DNA of 64,000 nt, taken from positions 1 through 64,000 of the forward strand of contig ADNK01002960.1 of NCBI GenBank assembly GCA_000320545.1. Direction: 5' to 3'. This DNA is from Bigelowiella natans CCMP2755 (Eukaryota; Cercozoa; Chlorarachniophyceae). A program made the translations under genes and the position numbers. Position 1 is the first letter of the stretch. Each line of letters begins with the position of its first letter. Below, piece after piece: positions 43,575-54,636 of this stretch. The notes below the pieces were generated by a model. That model was not told the origin of the DNA, did not search any database, and saw only the letters and a list, made by a program, of their open reading frames with translations.

Positions 43575-45638
43575 ATGAAGCGTAGTGGATCTTTTGACGA
43601 GAAAAGGAAGGTAGATGAAAGAATCCCTAGAAGGAGAAGTTCGAAAGCACAGGTACTTATCCTACGAGGCTTGCGTTCGGGAGCTTAAGCTTTGATGTGT
43701 TCTCAGCGTTCTGAGGCATGGGGAAATCAGATGGACTCTATTAGCAAACAAATCGAGAAATTGAGGGATGAAAAGAACAAGTTAAACGAGCAATTGGGAA
43801 TTCTTCTGCCAGCATACGTTGAGGGAAAAATTTCTGAGGAGAAATTCGAAAACCTATCAGCCCCCCTGAAGGCGCAAATAGCTGAAACTCAAAAGGAAAT
43901 CCAGGCGAAGGAGGCAAAACTGGAGGAAACGATAAAGAAATTCGAGGAGGCAACCCAAGGTTATGAATTTTGTCAACATCTGAGGAACAATCGGTGTGCT
44001 GAGATATTTTTGCGTGTGTGCTCAGCCATGGAAATTGAGGAAAGCGGGGGGATAATTTTGACAGAAAACCCTGCCGGAGGAGACTATGCCAAAGCTCTTG
44101 TTGAAGCAGAAAAGAGAGAGGCTGGCGATGCGAAAATCTCCAAATTCCTGCCCATGGTGCTACTGACAGTGTGCACGGTATTCATCCCTGGTTTTACCGA
44201 AATTATGAAGGAAGAAGCAAAGCGCATGAAGGACAAGAAGATTGAAGGCATTCTTATATTTGGTAGAAGGTGTTTTCTTCAAGTTTTGAAGGAGTTTCGT
44301 CGACTCCGCGAGGAATACATCATCAACCGTGCAATCTTGAGAATTTGCATACTCGCAGGACAGAACGGAATTGGCAAAAGCCTGGCATTTTCCCAGATTT
44401 ACATGCGAGAAGCCTTCATCAAAGGGGAGAAGGTGGCGTTTTACTCTGTCCAAGAGGCTACAATTTACCTGTTTCGGATGGAAGGTGGGAAGTACACCTG
44501 CCAGCAAGCGAAAGTCAGAAGCAGTGATTTTTGGGAGTCAAGGGCGTGGAAAACTTTTGATGACAAATCAGCACATTTGATTATAGACCCGGCTCCAACC
44601 CAAGGTCACAAGTACTTCAAAGTACATTTAGTGGAGGCCTTCGTGGTGTACTTGACCTCTCCGAACAGCGAAATGTGCAAATTCGAATATGAGATCAGAG
44701 GTGTTACATGGAAGAGATTCTTTGTTCCGACATTTGCCATTGAGGAGTCCAAGGTGATCGCAATCGAGCTAAAAGAGAATCCGAGTGTGTTTTTGGAGAG
44801 AATGAAGAGAACCGGTGGGCAGCTGCGGGATTTCATTAGTGAAGACAGATTCAAAATTTTCGAAGGTTATCAGGATGATGCTTGGGAAGGAACAAAGAGG
44901 ACGGAACTCATACACTTCGGAGTTTTGAAAGTTTCAAGCAGAATATTTTCGGTCCAACCTTCCACTACTGATGAAACACTTCTTTACAGTGAGAAATACG
45001 TCATAGTTCCACAAAGCGAATGGATTAAAAGCAAGATATTCCAACTGTATGCAGAGAAGAATCTCCAAAATTTCACCGGATTAGATGGCGAGAAATGGTT
45101 CTTTGCTAAAATTTACAAGGGTTGCAAGCTTCCAGCCAGACGTCTCCCTAAGAAGCTAGCTGACGCTGAAAAAAAGAAAGAGAATGATGATTGGAAAGAC
45201 AAGAATCATGAGTTCCCTGCTCATTCAACTTTGAAAACTTTCTCGAACGGCATGAAAGGCCAGATAGACAAATGCCGAGCACACATCAAGAAGATAGCTG
45301 AGGATCAAAAGGCGGAACTTGCAGTGTGTCCGACAAACTATCCGGCCATCGATGGAGCAACAAACTGTCGAACACTGTATCAAGTTACGATTAGCAGCAA
45401 GAAGTCCGTCGGCAAAGCATACGTTGATGAACTGATTTCATTTGGTGCATCAAAAGCGGAGAAAGCTCGAGTATTTTTCCTTGTCCCCCAAAAAATAGTA
45501 GAATCCTTCAGCATTTCGTTTGCAAAAGACTCTAAAGATGATGCTCTCAAGCTAGCAGAGTTCTGGGTTGTTGGCATCAATTTGATTGAAATGATTGAGG
45601 ACGCACAGAAGAAGAAAAGCAAGATCACGGCTAGCTAG
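43575..45638 (+). CDS. Crinkler/RHS-like P-loop NTPase protein with one intron (element cargo)
   Basis: Exon 1 at 43,575-43,652 starts with ATG and encodes a basic, NLS-like N-terminus (KRKVDERIPRRRSSK). A 54-bp GT-AG intron (43,653-43,706) joins in frame to exon 2 (43,707-45,638); about 669 residues in all. A coiled coil (MDSISKQIEKLRDEKNKLNE through KLEETIKKFEE) is followed by P-loop LAGQNGIGKSLAF, a strand with GEKVAFYSVQ, LIIDPAPTQG and FVVYLTSPNS. This order matches the NTPase module of Crinkler and retrotransposon-hot-spot (RHS) proteins. The C-terminal half is unassigned and may be an effector or nuclease domain. TpA and Tyr are normal and lesions absent, so it may be expressed. Confidence 0.65.
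43653..43706 (+). other. Spliceosomal intron in the Crinkler-like gene
   Basis: gtacttatcc at the donor and tgttctcag at the acceptor, phase 0, joining AQ and RSEAWGNQM. It removes the need for the non-ATG start of the downstream frame. No other element gene needs an intron. Confidence 0.65.
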
Positions 45639-45668
45639 CAGCTTGACATTCTGCGATGGATGTAGGCG

Positions 45669-45967
45669 CGATGCTCTGCTGTGGATTTTGCTATGTCATT
45701 TTTAACAAAGATTGTTTTCACAAAACACATGGTAGGCAAAGCTTTCATGTTGCGCATTTTCGCACATTTTGCTACTGATTGCTGATGGAAAATCAAATGT
45801 GGGGCACTTGACATGTCATGCTCGTGCGATTTTGCGATGTCATTCTAGCAATTCAGTTCAGCAGTAGGTCGTCAGTAGGTGAATTTCTGAAATGAAAATT
45901 TTGTGTCGTTCCCCTACTGACGGCAGATGGGAAATCAAATGTGGGGCATGGTCCATAGTGCTGCTGC
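45669..45967 (-). repeat. Right terminal inverted repeat
   Basis: Reverse complement of the left arm; ends ccatagtgctgctgc. It keeps both 142-bp sub-repeats' outer parts but lacks about 26 bp of the inner block. Where the arms align, the right arm has TpA at three positions that are CpA or TpG on the left (45,956/7; within tttttaac; within gctatgtc). Confidence 0.9.
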
Positions 45968-47290
45968 AACGTAACGGACAACGCATGGCGGCCGCGAACG
46001 CAGCGATGTGCGATTAATTGCATCATACGACGGCGCGCGCGGTCAATCGGATTTGTCTTCGAATGCACAAGCAGTCTCATGTTGCGTTAGTTGCAGGTGT
46101 ACGTAGCTAGCGTAGCTTATTCGATTCGCATGTACAGATGTTCCATGCATCGTTGACATTGCGATGAGCAGTACTAGATAGAGTGCACGCATGCATGGCC
46201 ATAGATGGGGCGCGCTACGATGTCGTCGTCTTTGCATTGTGCGCTATAGTGCACGCGATTATCGTGTTGTTATATAACAGTGCATCATGGCGGTATCGCT
46301 TGGGCATGCGTGTACGTCGTAAGACGGATGGCTGTGATGATTTAAAACAAATTTGTTTGCATCGTCATCCGGCCATGTGCATGCGTCTTCTTGTGCACAT
46401 GCAATGCAGCGGCATGTGCGCATGCACGTCGCTTATGCATGGAAACAAATAAACAATGAGTCGCCACGCCAATCGATTGCTCGCTCGTGCGCAGCTGGAG
46501 CATGCATGCATGTACATGTCTCTGCGCACGTGCTAGCTAGCTAGCGTGTGCTTATTTATTGTGTTAATGACAATGTGGAAACTGGTATGTGCACACGCTT
46601 GATCAGCACTGCGATGCATGCACGCTGTCGATCGCAATGCACACATGAAAAGCTGCACGTGCAAAATCAATCGTGCTAGCGTGTCCATGCATGTCGTCCG
46701 ATCTCTTATTCAAGCGTACAGCGTATATATATTGCATACACATCAGTGCGTGTCTCATCGTATCGCTTATTTGTGCGTGTTCATCAACACAACGGTTGCT
46801 GACTAATGTTGTAAATGACGAGAAGCTAGAGATGCGATTACCGCGTGTGCGCAGCTCTAGCTAGAGCTGGTGACGACCATGATTATCATGCATGGACATG
46901 CAGCTTATTGCGGCGCAGTCGCGCATGCATCTGCTAGACATTTTGAGGCGCGCCTTGATATATATATACATATATTGATCCGCGCACGATAGCAATTTTC
47001 AATGATCAAATATTCGTCAGCATTGCCCAATGATGTACTAACGATAGTTTCTGAGTCTTTGTGCTGCATGTTGGCATTGCGCGATGCATGCTGAACTACA
47101 CGTTGCGTATTGTTGATCGCTACATTTTGAATTCGTAGAAATTTAATGATCTCCAGGCGTACATGTTCGGTTATTATTCTGGTCCACAGCAGGGGCTACT
47201 TCGCGGTGTGTGTTGCACGCGTGCTCGCTAAGTTCAAAAGTCTTTGCCCGACCATCTAGCTGCTGCTTGGCCTGTGCGTGCACATATAAA
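45968..47290. other. Right flank, non-genic
   Basis: CATG/TGCA/CTAG-rich host DNA with (TA)n near 46,960-46,975. TpA is present in many contexts (cgattaattg, catacgac), so this side shows the signature weakly or not at all. No gene supported. Confidence 0.45.
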
Positions 47291-47294
47291 CCTG

Positions 47295-48590
47295 TTATCG
47301 TAACCACTTCCACCATTTGAGCCCTGAGTTTCCGAGATTGGAGAGGCTTAATTTAGGTGCTTGGCTATCTTCCAAATCTTCGACCTTATCAAACGGCGGC
47401 GAATCTCTCAAGTCTACGCTCCGTAGGTACACCGCGAATTCAGACACGCCTGACCAGGGTTTCAACAGGTGGCTAGTTTGCGCGAGACACAACGCATCGA
47501 AGAGCACGTCCTCGGACTTGCGGATCTTGTCTACGTGATCGTCATAGAGCACATTGAGCGCCTCGCGCGAGACGTTCCGGGTCACGACGTCTGGGAAGAG
47601 GATCTCGAAGTCGCGGAGGTAGCTTTCGTCATCGGTGGCCAGGAACATCCCTGCGCGTTGATGGTTGCGCATATACCTCCCAGCGGAGAGTACATACTTG
47701 TTGGCGGAGACCTTCGGGTTCACGAACTTGTCGGTGCCTCGCATATGCACGCCCAGCACGCCCTCGGTCTGCTCCATCGGGAAGAACCCGCGGAAGGCCT
47801 TCCTAGCTGTTTCGAGGTAGCTCCTCTTCACGTGGATGTACCTCTCCATCACCTTGATCGCCTCCGCCCTCTGGCGAGCCATCCATTTCTGGTCGCACTT
47901 TGCCAGATCGTCCCCGGGGTAGGGGTAAGCGTGCACGGACCCTCGGTCGTAGTGCGAAGTGAGAATCGAGTCCTGCGAGAGCTCCCAAACATCCTCTTCG
48001 CTGATGGAGTCTGGATTCGCCAGCGGCCCCGGCTGCTCGAAGTAGCGATGCCAGAAGTCATCTTGGGAGAATGCAGTCGACGTGGTATGATTCACGCAGC
48101 TGTGGTAGTGGTGGCTCTCCGGCATGTATATTATCGGCGCTTTATCGCCGATAAGATCGTGCTTGAGGGCGAACTGCAGCTGCGTGAGAGCGACGTAAAA
48201 GTAGGTGAAGAAGCCGCACCCAACGCTAAAGCGATAGTTGACCCGGACGCGGAAGTGCTTCTGCTTGAGCATGCCCCGGAGACTGCCCAGCTTGCCCACC
48301 TTCTCCTTCGAGAAACCTTTGAAATTTAGGAAATCAAAGCGAAACGCTACCGGGTCGGCCACGTCGAGAGAGAAACAATTCCCAGAGGCCTCGCAGGGGG
48401 GCTGGAACTGACAGCTTCCCCGGGTGAAAATATCATGAATCCCGCACTCGTTTATTGAGTGGCACTTTCTGTCGCTGCTGCAGATCTTAGGCACTTGTTT
48501 CGTGTCGAATAGCCTTGGAGTCACGGAGTACTGGCTGTAGTTGCCTTTGTCGTATAGCCACGCCTTCATCATGAAGTTGTTATATCTGAG
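47295..48590 (-). CDS. Fucosyltransferase-like protein (alpha-1,6/O-fucosyltransferase superfamily), 3' exon
   Basis: Large last exon preceded by a ctctctcag acceptor (about 48,591). It encodes NNFMMKAWLYDKGNY, several Cys (likely luminal disulfides), VGCGFFTYFYVALTQLQFAL, then GVLGVHMRGTDKF (the H.R.TDK donor-binding motif of NodZ/FUT8-type enzymes), FLATDDESYLRDFEILFP and FDALCLAQTSHLLKPWSGVS. Stop TAA at 47,295. Expected to use GDP-fucose in the Golgi or ER lumen. The upstream exons and N-terminal anchor are not resolved; they may be those described at 48.99-50.02 kb, or those may form a separate gene. About 430 codons here. Confidence 0.65.
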   Translation of the reverse strand, partial: LRYNNFMMKAWLYDKGNYSQYSVTPRLFDTKQVPKICSSDRKCHSINECGIHDIFTRGSCQFQPPCEASGNCFSLDVADPVAFRFDFLNFKGFSKEKVGKLGSLRGMLKQKHFRVRVNYRFSVGCGFFTYFYVALTQLQFALKHDLIGDKAPIIYMPESHHYHSCVNHTTSTAFSQDDFWHRYFEQPGPLANPDSISEEDVWELSQDSILTSHYDRGSVHAYPYPGDDLAKCDQKWMARQRAEAIKVMERYIHVKRSYLETARKAFRGFFPMEQTEGVLGVHMRGTDKFVNPKVSANKYVLSAGRYMRNHQRAGMFLATDDESYLRDFEILFPDVVTRNVSREALNVLYDDHVDKIRKSEDVLFDALCLAQTSHLLKPWSGVSEFAVYLRSVDLRDSPPFDKVEDLEDSQAPKLSLSNLGNSGLKWWKWLR

Positions 48591-48719
48591 AGAGAAAAAA
48601 AAAAAAAAGTTACCAGCGAAAAGGATTTTTGAGCGAGTTTCTTCTCACGTGTGCAGTATGCTGCTGTGTTGTCAGTGGCATTGCGCTGTCTATTTTATAC
48701 CATTATTATTTTCAACAGG

Positions 48720-50017
48720 CTAGATATAGATGCTCTCCGCTGCTTCGTCATTCTTTCCGCTTCTATTTTCGAGTAGACATGTCACTACTACTGCTACTAC
48801 TACTGCTACTACTACTACTACTACTTCATCGGCATCTGAAACAAACGCGAGAGTTCTCGAGCCCCCGCTTTGCTGAGCAGGTACGCGTGCGAGCAGAGCT
48901 GATTCCTCGACTGCACCAGCTTTTGCAATCCCAGCTTCATCTGCGATACGAGAGGAATGACGAAATAGCATTCTCTCAGTTCGAGTGGCGGGTTTATTTG
49001 TGAAACGCGCTCTCACCACAACGCTTTGACGGAAGCACTCAGCCATGCATCGGCCGAGATTAATTTCGTGAAAACCCTTCGGGGCTGCCTTGACCAGCTC
49101 TTCTAATCGGCTGAAAAGGCCTAGGTAGGTGAATGCACGCATGAGTGTGCTTGTGAGTGAGTGAGTGTGTGTGTGTGTGTGTGTGCTTGCATTATAGAGT
49201 AGCTAGCATGGAGTATGGCGTGCACGGAAGTTTCCAAACCTCCATGTTCTCGCAGTTCCTTTTGCCCAGAGGGAGATAGTCGAATGCCGTCTTCCACGAT
49301 AAGAGCGTAATCTGACCATACACGACGTTGTAACAACTCTCTTGTAATACCCGCCTTTTACAAACAGATCTCACCGGTATCCGCAGCAAGGAACGCTTCG
49401 ATTGCGTTCAAATGGGCGTTCGTCAGTGCGACTTGCGGAATAATATCATGCGCATGATGCTCCCGAGAAAACGTTCCTGACTGCAATAGAACGACACATA
49501 CACGGGTGAGTCGAAGGCCTCATTTCAGGCGAGTCTGCGTTTTCGCTCTCTCCTACCAGCTTGCTCATGTGCAGCTCAGTCTTTGAATTCAGATGATTTT
49601 CGGAGATTCCCACGATCCCTCGGACTCCATGACCGAGATCGCTACTGTTGGTTTCGTTATTGAAGACAACGTGGTTGCAGAAGAAATCGGACGCTCGCAA
49701 AGGCTTAGTTTTCCCCTGGATCCAAACTACTGAGAATGCATGGGTTTTGGGCGTTCCGAGATTCTCCAGCGGCCTAATAGAAATTGATTGATTAGCAATG
49801 CACAGATTGCTTCGGAGGTTCCCGTGTCTGCTCACCCGAATTTGAGCCGGCCAAGGCTTCCATTGATACGCACCACTTCGTGTTTGACAGTGAACGGTGA
49901 GATCTCCCCATTGGTAGGAACAAGGGTACTATCCTGATCTAAACGGCCTTGCTCCAGTGGCAGGTTAGTCAGCCCCCTTAAGCTTGGGATAAGCAAAAGG
50001 AACGGCAGAAGGGCCAT
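48720..50017 (-). CDS. Probable glycosyltransferase (GT25-like fragments) with signal peptide
   Basis: Minus-strand exons with good splice sites: 50,017 to about 49,838 (ATG, MALLPFLLLIPSLRG signal peptide or anchor); about 49,774-49,558 (PLENLGTPKTHAFSVVWIQG; SDLGHGVRGIVGISE); about 49,481-49,377 (SREHHAHDIIPQVALTNAHL; NAIEAFLAADTG); about 49,340-49,240 (VWSDYALIVEDGIRLSPSG); about 49,105-49,010 (LEELVKAAPKGFHEINLGRC). The pattern T..H..AI..FL followed by ALIVEDGI, then FHEINLGRC, resembles family-25-type glycosyltransferases (S/T.LSH..... ALVLEDD ... LG). Whether it is separate from the fucosyltransferase exon is unclear. A (TG)n tract at about 49,165-49,184 and CTA/CTG triplets at 48,785-48,830 lie in introns. 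Confidence 0.4.
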
Positions 50018-50039
50018 GTTCCAGAGGAGCCCTGGCACG

Positions 50040-50605
50040 AACAGGGGGGGGAGGGGATCAGTGAGCGCAGCAGTAACGCTTCCCCTTTTTCCCGAAAATT
50101 TAGGCGGTTTTGGATTCTCCGAAAAATTATTTTTTCAATTATTTACCCAGCATTTTTGGGCTCGGTATTGATAGTAGTACATTTTGGAGACGGATTCTGA
50201 CCCAACGGGATGAGATTTATTCTTTGCGACATCCTAAGTTTTAAGTCGCATGCTTCCTAAGTCTTCGAATCCTATCCATCGACATTTAGTGCAATATATA
50301 TTGTCGCAGAATAAAAATGCTCGTTTTTGCTTAGTTTCCGACGGGATTGCAGTTCAAATTCCCGAAACACTGAAAAGATTGGGGCACCTGATTCTAAAGA
50401 AGGGAAATGTAGGAGATTCTTACTATAAATCAATAAGAATATGTTGTCGTAGAGACAAATTATTATGCGTTTCCTCTGCAGCAAACGGCATATTTAGCTC
50501 AGCCCGATTGATCTGTTGATGCAACCCCACCCCCTCCGCCGCCGATTCAACGCAAACAAGCTTGTTGGTTTCCTCGTCCTCTTTGCTGCTAGTCTATCCA
50601 TCGCT
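50040..50605. other. Intergenic DNA, nothing recognised
   Basis: Contains a poly-G/ggggagggg run near 50,045 and AT-rich sequence. An ORF at 50,250-50,519 has no supporting feature. Confidence 0.4.
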
Positions 50606-51837
50606 ATGTTCACTGGTGTGATGTCCCGTCAACTGAGATCAAGTGTGCGCCGGGCTGGTTCATTTCAGAGAGCTACAGGTGACAAATAAAGTAAAAGATT
50701 CTTTCCGTCGTATCTTGTTTTAATGACCATTTCAATTTCTTAGCTCCAAGGAGTGCAGTTATCCGCCGTTGCATGGCCACAAATGCCAGAGCTCAGGATA
50801 AGCGCGTCTCCATTGCACCGTACCATAAACACATGCACACATTGTGGGCTGCTGCAATTGCCAACACGTTGTTGAATGAATGAAAATGTGCACGGCCTCG
50901 CCAAGTGCAAGAAACTGACACCAGGAACGATTATCTCCTTGTACCAACCGTTAGTTACTTTACCGTTCCACTCGAGAACATGGCTAAGTTCAAGGCACTT
51001 TTCCGCGATTTCTATAAGTGTGTGGACAACGAGCCAAACTGCTTTTACTACGGATTCACTGTTGACGAGAAGAGCGGCGTCGTCTTCAACCGAGAGTGCT
51101 ACGATTCAGCTGAAGGCCTGATCAAACATATCGAAAACACCGCTGATGTCGGGGCACAGGCGGGCGCTCTCTGCTCGGACGTGCGCCTCGAGATTCACGC
51201 TCCGAAAGAGGAGGCAGCTAAGTTGGAGGCCATCGCAAAGGACATCAACGCTCAGATCTTCGTCATGGACGAAGATGGATTTGTGAACAACAATATGGAG
51301 ACAGGAAAGCCGGTACCAAACTTCAAAATGAAGCCGGGAAGTGGAGAAGATTACTCTTTTTGTTGGGGGGGTCTTTTTTTTGGCTTTCTGCTGTATTTTA
51401 CGATATGTGCGTATTAACGCACTGAATGCGTGTGTGTGTCCTCATCTGCTTACGTGCATTATTATCAGGATACGAGCGTTTCCATCCATCCCTACTTCAA
51501 AGTCTCCGAGGAGAAGTGGGACGCCTTTGTCGCAACGCACCCCGAGTACTACAAGCTGGTCAAGGCCAACGAGCCAGATTGCCACATGTACTGCTTCTCC
51601 CACAACAAGGAGGCCGGCATCGTCTTCAACAGAGAATCTTACAAGAATGCAGAGGCGCTTCTAAATCACATTGAAAACACCAAGCCGGCTAACGAAATCG
51701 CCGACGGCCTCTTCGAAAGCGTGGATCTCGAGATTCATGGCCCTGCTGCCGAGCTCGAGAAGCTCGAGAGTGTCGCCAAGGAAATTGGAGCGCGGGTCTT
51801 TGTCGCTGATGCAGATTCTAGAGTTTACAAGCAATAA
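50606..51837 (+). CDS. Tandem ABM-like (dimeric alpha/beta barrel) protein, probably organelle-targeted
   Basis: Exon 1 at 50,606-50,678 encodes a basic N-terminus (MFTGVMSRQLRSSVRRAGSF), organelle-targeting-like; exon 2 starts at 50,746 (APRSAVIRRC). The body has two homologous domains of about 105 residues. Domain 1 (about 50,950-51,300): LENMAKFKALFRDFYKC, EPNCFYYGF, GVVFNRECYDSAEGLIKHIE. Domain 2 (51,470-51,837): SEEKWDAFVATHPEYYKLV, EPDCHMYCF, GIVFNRESYKNAEALLNHIE. The pattern EP.C..Y.F ... E.Y...E.L..H resembles antibiotic-biosynthesis-monooxygenase-type barrels; here the pair may form an intramolecular barrel. An intron separates the domains (donor near 51,313, acceptor at about 51,470). 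The enzyme activity is unknown. Confidence 0.55.
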
Positions 51838-53377
51838 AAGCTGTACCTTTCGTTGTCTGTCAATCGCGTCACTATTCGCAAAGCGTTGCCGAGTGGATGT
51901 GGTGTAGGAGCTAGCTATAGCAGCATGCGGTTACCTGCTGCAGCAACACATATGTAGCTTCTTGCATTACTAACATGAAATATGACACGTTTCAGATTTG
52001 GCACGACATTTGCAACGTTCATGTAAATGTTTAGATGTTTGATGTGTTCTTGCTGGGACACACAACGCCACGGGCTTGTGTCACGTACACAAGCTTGCTT
52101 TTTGCTTGGATTCTGAACATGATGAATAACTAGGGAAGAACGCAGCATCGCACTGCTGCTAGAATAGGCTTGTACGATAACAGATACAGCAATATAATAT
52201 ATATATAAAATATATAGTATATTGTATGTCTATCACACTTATAATAGACACATCAATACAATATATATGTAATGTGTGTGGTGCATTGCATGTCTATCAT
52301 CACGTAGCTGACGATGAATGTTTCTCTGCGCACACTAACCACCACGCAATAACTAGTCATGCTTGCCATTGCTGTAGAACCCACTAGCTGCGCTAACCCA
52401 TCTAGCCATGCAGAGTCCTTGCGTTTACCGTGATCTAGCTAGCTAGGCAGCATTAGCTAGTTAGAGCAAGGAAAGTGTCACAGCACTTTCACATGTTCTA
52501 GTGTTGGCATGATCTGTTCTAGTGTTGGCAAACAACCTAGCTACATAGCAATGTGCAACCTGATGATAACCTTCGATGTGCATATCTAGTCTAGATGTGC
52601 GTGTCCATGAAAACTCTGGAACTGTGCACGCATGCTAGCATGAAACAGTCACACACAGCTAGACAGTGCCGCATGCCACATCTAGTGCATTCTAGCACTA
52701 GCTAGCTAGACTTCGTGACCGATGAACAATGCTGGAATGAATGAATGAAGCGATTCAATGACAGGAGCAATGAAGGCTGACAGCTAGACAGGCTGAAAGC
52801 TGGAAAGCAGCCAGAAAGGCTAGAAGGGCCACCTAGCCATGCGATTTGCTAGTTTGCGTGTGAACACTGAACACGCATGCATGAAACACGTGCACACCGA
52901 CACACGACATTGAACACATTGGCAACGTACTTGCGTGCGCTTGACCCGCTAGCCCGGCAAGCACCAGGACCAGAGAAGACACCTAGCCCAAGAAAGGTTG
53001 CACGAACGAACCCGACGTGCATCACTCGTCCAGCTAGCCAGCACACAAGACTGAGCGCGCTGACAAATCGAATGCTCGCGGTGATGGCAGTCAGCGCGCA
53101 GTCTGTGTGAGCGCACACGTGGCGGATCATTGCAGGAGACACTCATCTCAAGATGCACTGTGCTGTGAGCAGCATGGTCAGGTTCACGTTCACGCGGTCG
53201 TGAAGAATGAGATCTAGCCGCATGTTCCTGCGGAATGACATTTCTCTTGCATTCTTCACCGACGACAATTGTTTATGCGTTGTCGCATCATCAACAACAC
53301 CGACTCCGGATTGAGGAAAACCACTTCAGATGTTCTCCGCATGAAATCTTGCCGAAACAAGTTTCTGGATTACGAGC
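51838..53377. other. Intergenic DNA; 52,350-53,240 is a TpA-poor, CTAG-rich island
   Basis: Up to about 52,330 ordinary, with (TA)n around 52,195-52,275. From about 52,350 nearly every TpA is in CTA/TAG (ctagctagctag near 52,434; ctagcactagctagctag near 52,692). A direct repeat gttctagtgttggca occurs at about 52,495 and 52,514. No gene supported. Confidence 0.65.
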
Positions 53378-54636
53378 ATGGCGCCGGCGATGGCCGAAGC
53401 TCGTCGCCGCGGATGGGGCTTCTGGGGCGGGCTGCTATGCGCACTTGTGGCTTCTTTCGCAGCCTCAGATCTCTCGAAATTCAGCACCATTCCCGTCTTT
53501 GGCGTTTCGAAAATCGAAGGAGTGCTCAAAGACGTCTCCCAAACTGCCATCATGGTGGCTCATTGCCGCTCGTTCGCACATTCACTCGGCTACGTGAACG
53601 ACCCCATCGTCGGATCCCTTCTCCCCATCCCTGTGAAAGTCAGTGAAGCACTTGCCCTCCCCCGCGCGTGGCTGATGGGTTACGTTGAAGATCCTATAGG
53701 CATTTTCGGATGGGTAAGCACACAGTGCGTTGTTGGTGATTTCATTTGTTAGAAGTGTACTGTATGTGCCTGGGGGTGATAGGTTGTAAAAAATAACAAC
53801 CGACAAATAGCGCAAGCCTAATTAATAAGTTTCATTCTTTGGAGTATGTCCGCTTGGTCAAATAGTGGGTGATGCCGTTGTCGCATCCTCAGTCAAAAAC
53901 ACGATTTGAACGTTTCCAGATTGCGGCGCGCACAAACGTAATCGACAGCTTCGTGATGAAAGGGTTGGAGGAGATGGCCTCTAGCGCCAGTAGCGACGGA
54001 GCGTCGTTGGTAATTCTCGGCGCGGGGTTTGATACGCGCGCATACAGGCTCGCTATACCTCCCGAGATAGCCTTGTTCGAGGTTGACACTGCACCAACAC
54101 AGAGCGCCAAACGAAAGCTGCTGCTCTCAAGCACATCGGCGGAGGGCGGCACGGCGATTAAGGGGGCGAACGGTAACAACGTGACCTACGTCCCCGTTGA
54201 CTTCAACAATGAGAATTTCATGGATCGGGTAATTCAGGAGGGCTTCGACGCGGGCAAGCCCGCTGTCATTGTGTGGGAAGGGGTGATTCCATACCTCAAC
54301 GCTGAGTCCATCAACAGTACACTGGAAACTGTGGCGAAGCGATGTGCAAGGGGGTCGGTTCTGATAATAACGTTCGTTAACGAGATCCCAACCGAAGCAG
54401 CTGCCAAAGATAAGGTGTATGGAGGGGGGGCGATATTGGAGAAGATAGCGAAGCTCGGGGAGCCTTCGGCTTTCCAAATGCCAATCGGTGCTGAAGTGCA
54501 CTATATGGAGAGTTTTGGATTTCACGTCCTTTCGCACTTGAATTCTTCACGTTTGGAGGCAATGTATTTTGAGTCCATTGGGGATCGAACGCGTGTTGCT
54601 GGGCTGTTCAATGTCATGGCCCTCGAGACGACGTAG
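53378..54636 (+). CDS. SAM-dependent methyltransferase (PPM1/TIGR00027-like, leucine carboxyl methyltransferase superfamily)
   Basis: Two exons, 53,378-53,713 and 53,893-54,636 (359 residues), joined in phase 0 across a GT-AG intron. A hydrophobic N-terminal segment (WGGLLCALVASFAASDL, about residues 15-32) suggests a signal or membrane anchor. Family features: VNDPIVGSLLP early; FQIAARTNVIDSFVMKGLEE; SAM-binding LVILGAGFDTRAYRL; acidic FEVDTAPTQ that would contact the ribose; VIVWEGVIPYLNAESINSTL; and GSVLIITFVNE. All core motifs look intact. The substrate is unknown; secondary metabolite O-methylation is typical for this bacterial-like group. Confidence 0.75.

Larger units (their letters stand above)
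24996..45967. mobile_element. Integrated Polinton-like virus element with terminal inverted repeats
   Basis: A 20,972-bp segment bounded by inverted repeats (24,996-25,320 and 45,669-45,967). The interior is gene-dense with overlapping ORFs and almost no introns, unlike the host. Gene content is viral: A32-type packaging ATPase, probable double-jelly-roll major capsid protein, adjacent minor capsid/penton-like protein, fibre-like proteins, a small two-TM protein, a C2H2 protein and a large helicase. I see no rve or tyrosine integrase, no Ulp1-like protease and no protein-primed PolB, which favours a PLV over a canonical Polinton or adintovirus. A target-site duplication could not be resolved because of GCA/GCT triplets at both ends. 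Capsid and ATPase genes show lesions, so it is probably a decayed provirus with an apparently intact right-hand cargo gene. Confidence 0.85.

Noticed and set aside
24996-45967. Calling the element a canonical Polinton/Maverick or virophage
   Set aside because: No rve integrase, protein-primed PolB or adenoviral-type protease seen; PLV is the better fit, though the distinction rests on motif reading only.
24990-45972. A 3-6 bp target-site duplication
   Set aside because: GCA/GCT triplets at both borders make several alignments possible; none is convincing.
47469-48329. 286-codon plus-strand ORF opposite the fucosyltransferase
   Set aside because: Antisense of a high-GC coding exon; the minus strand has the recognisable motifs.
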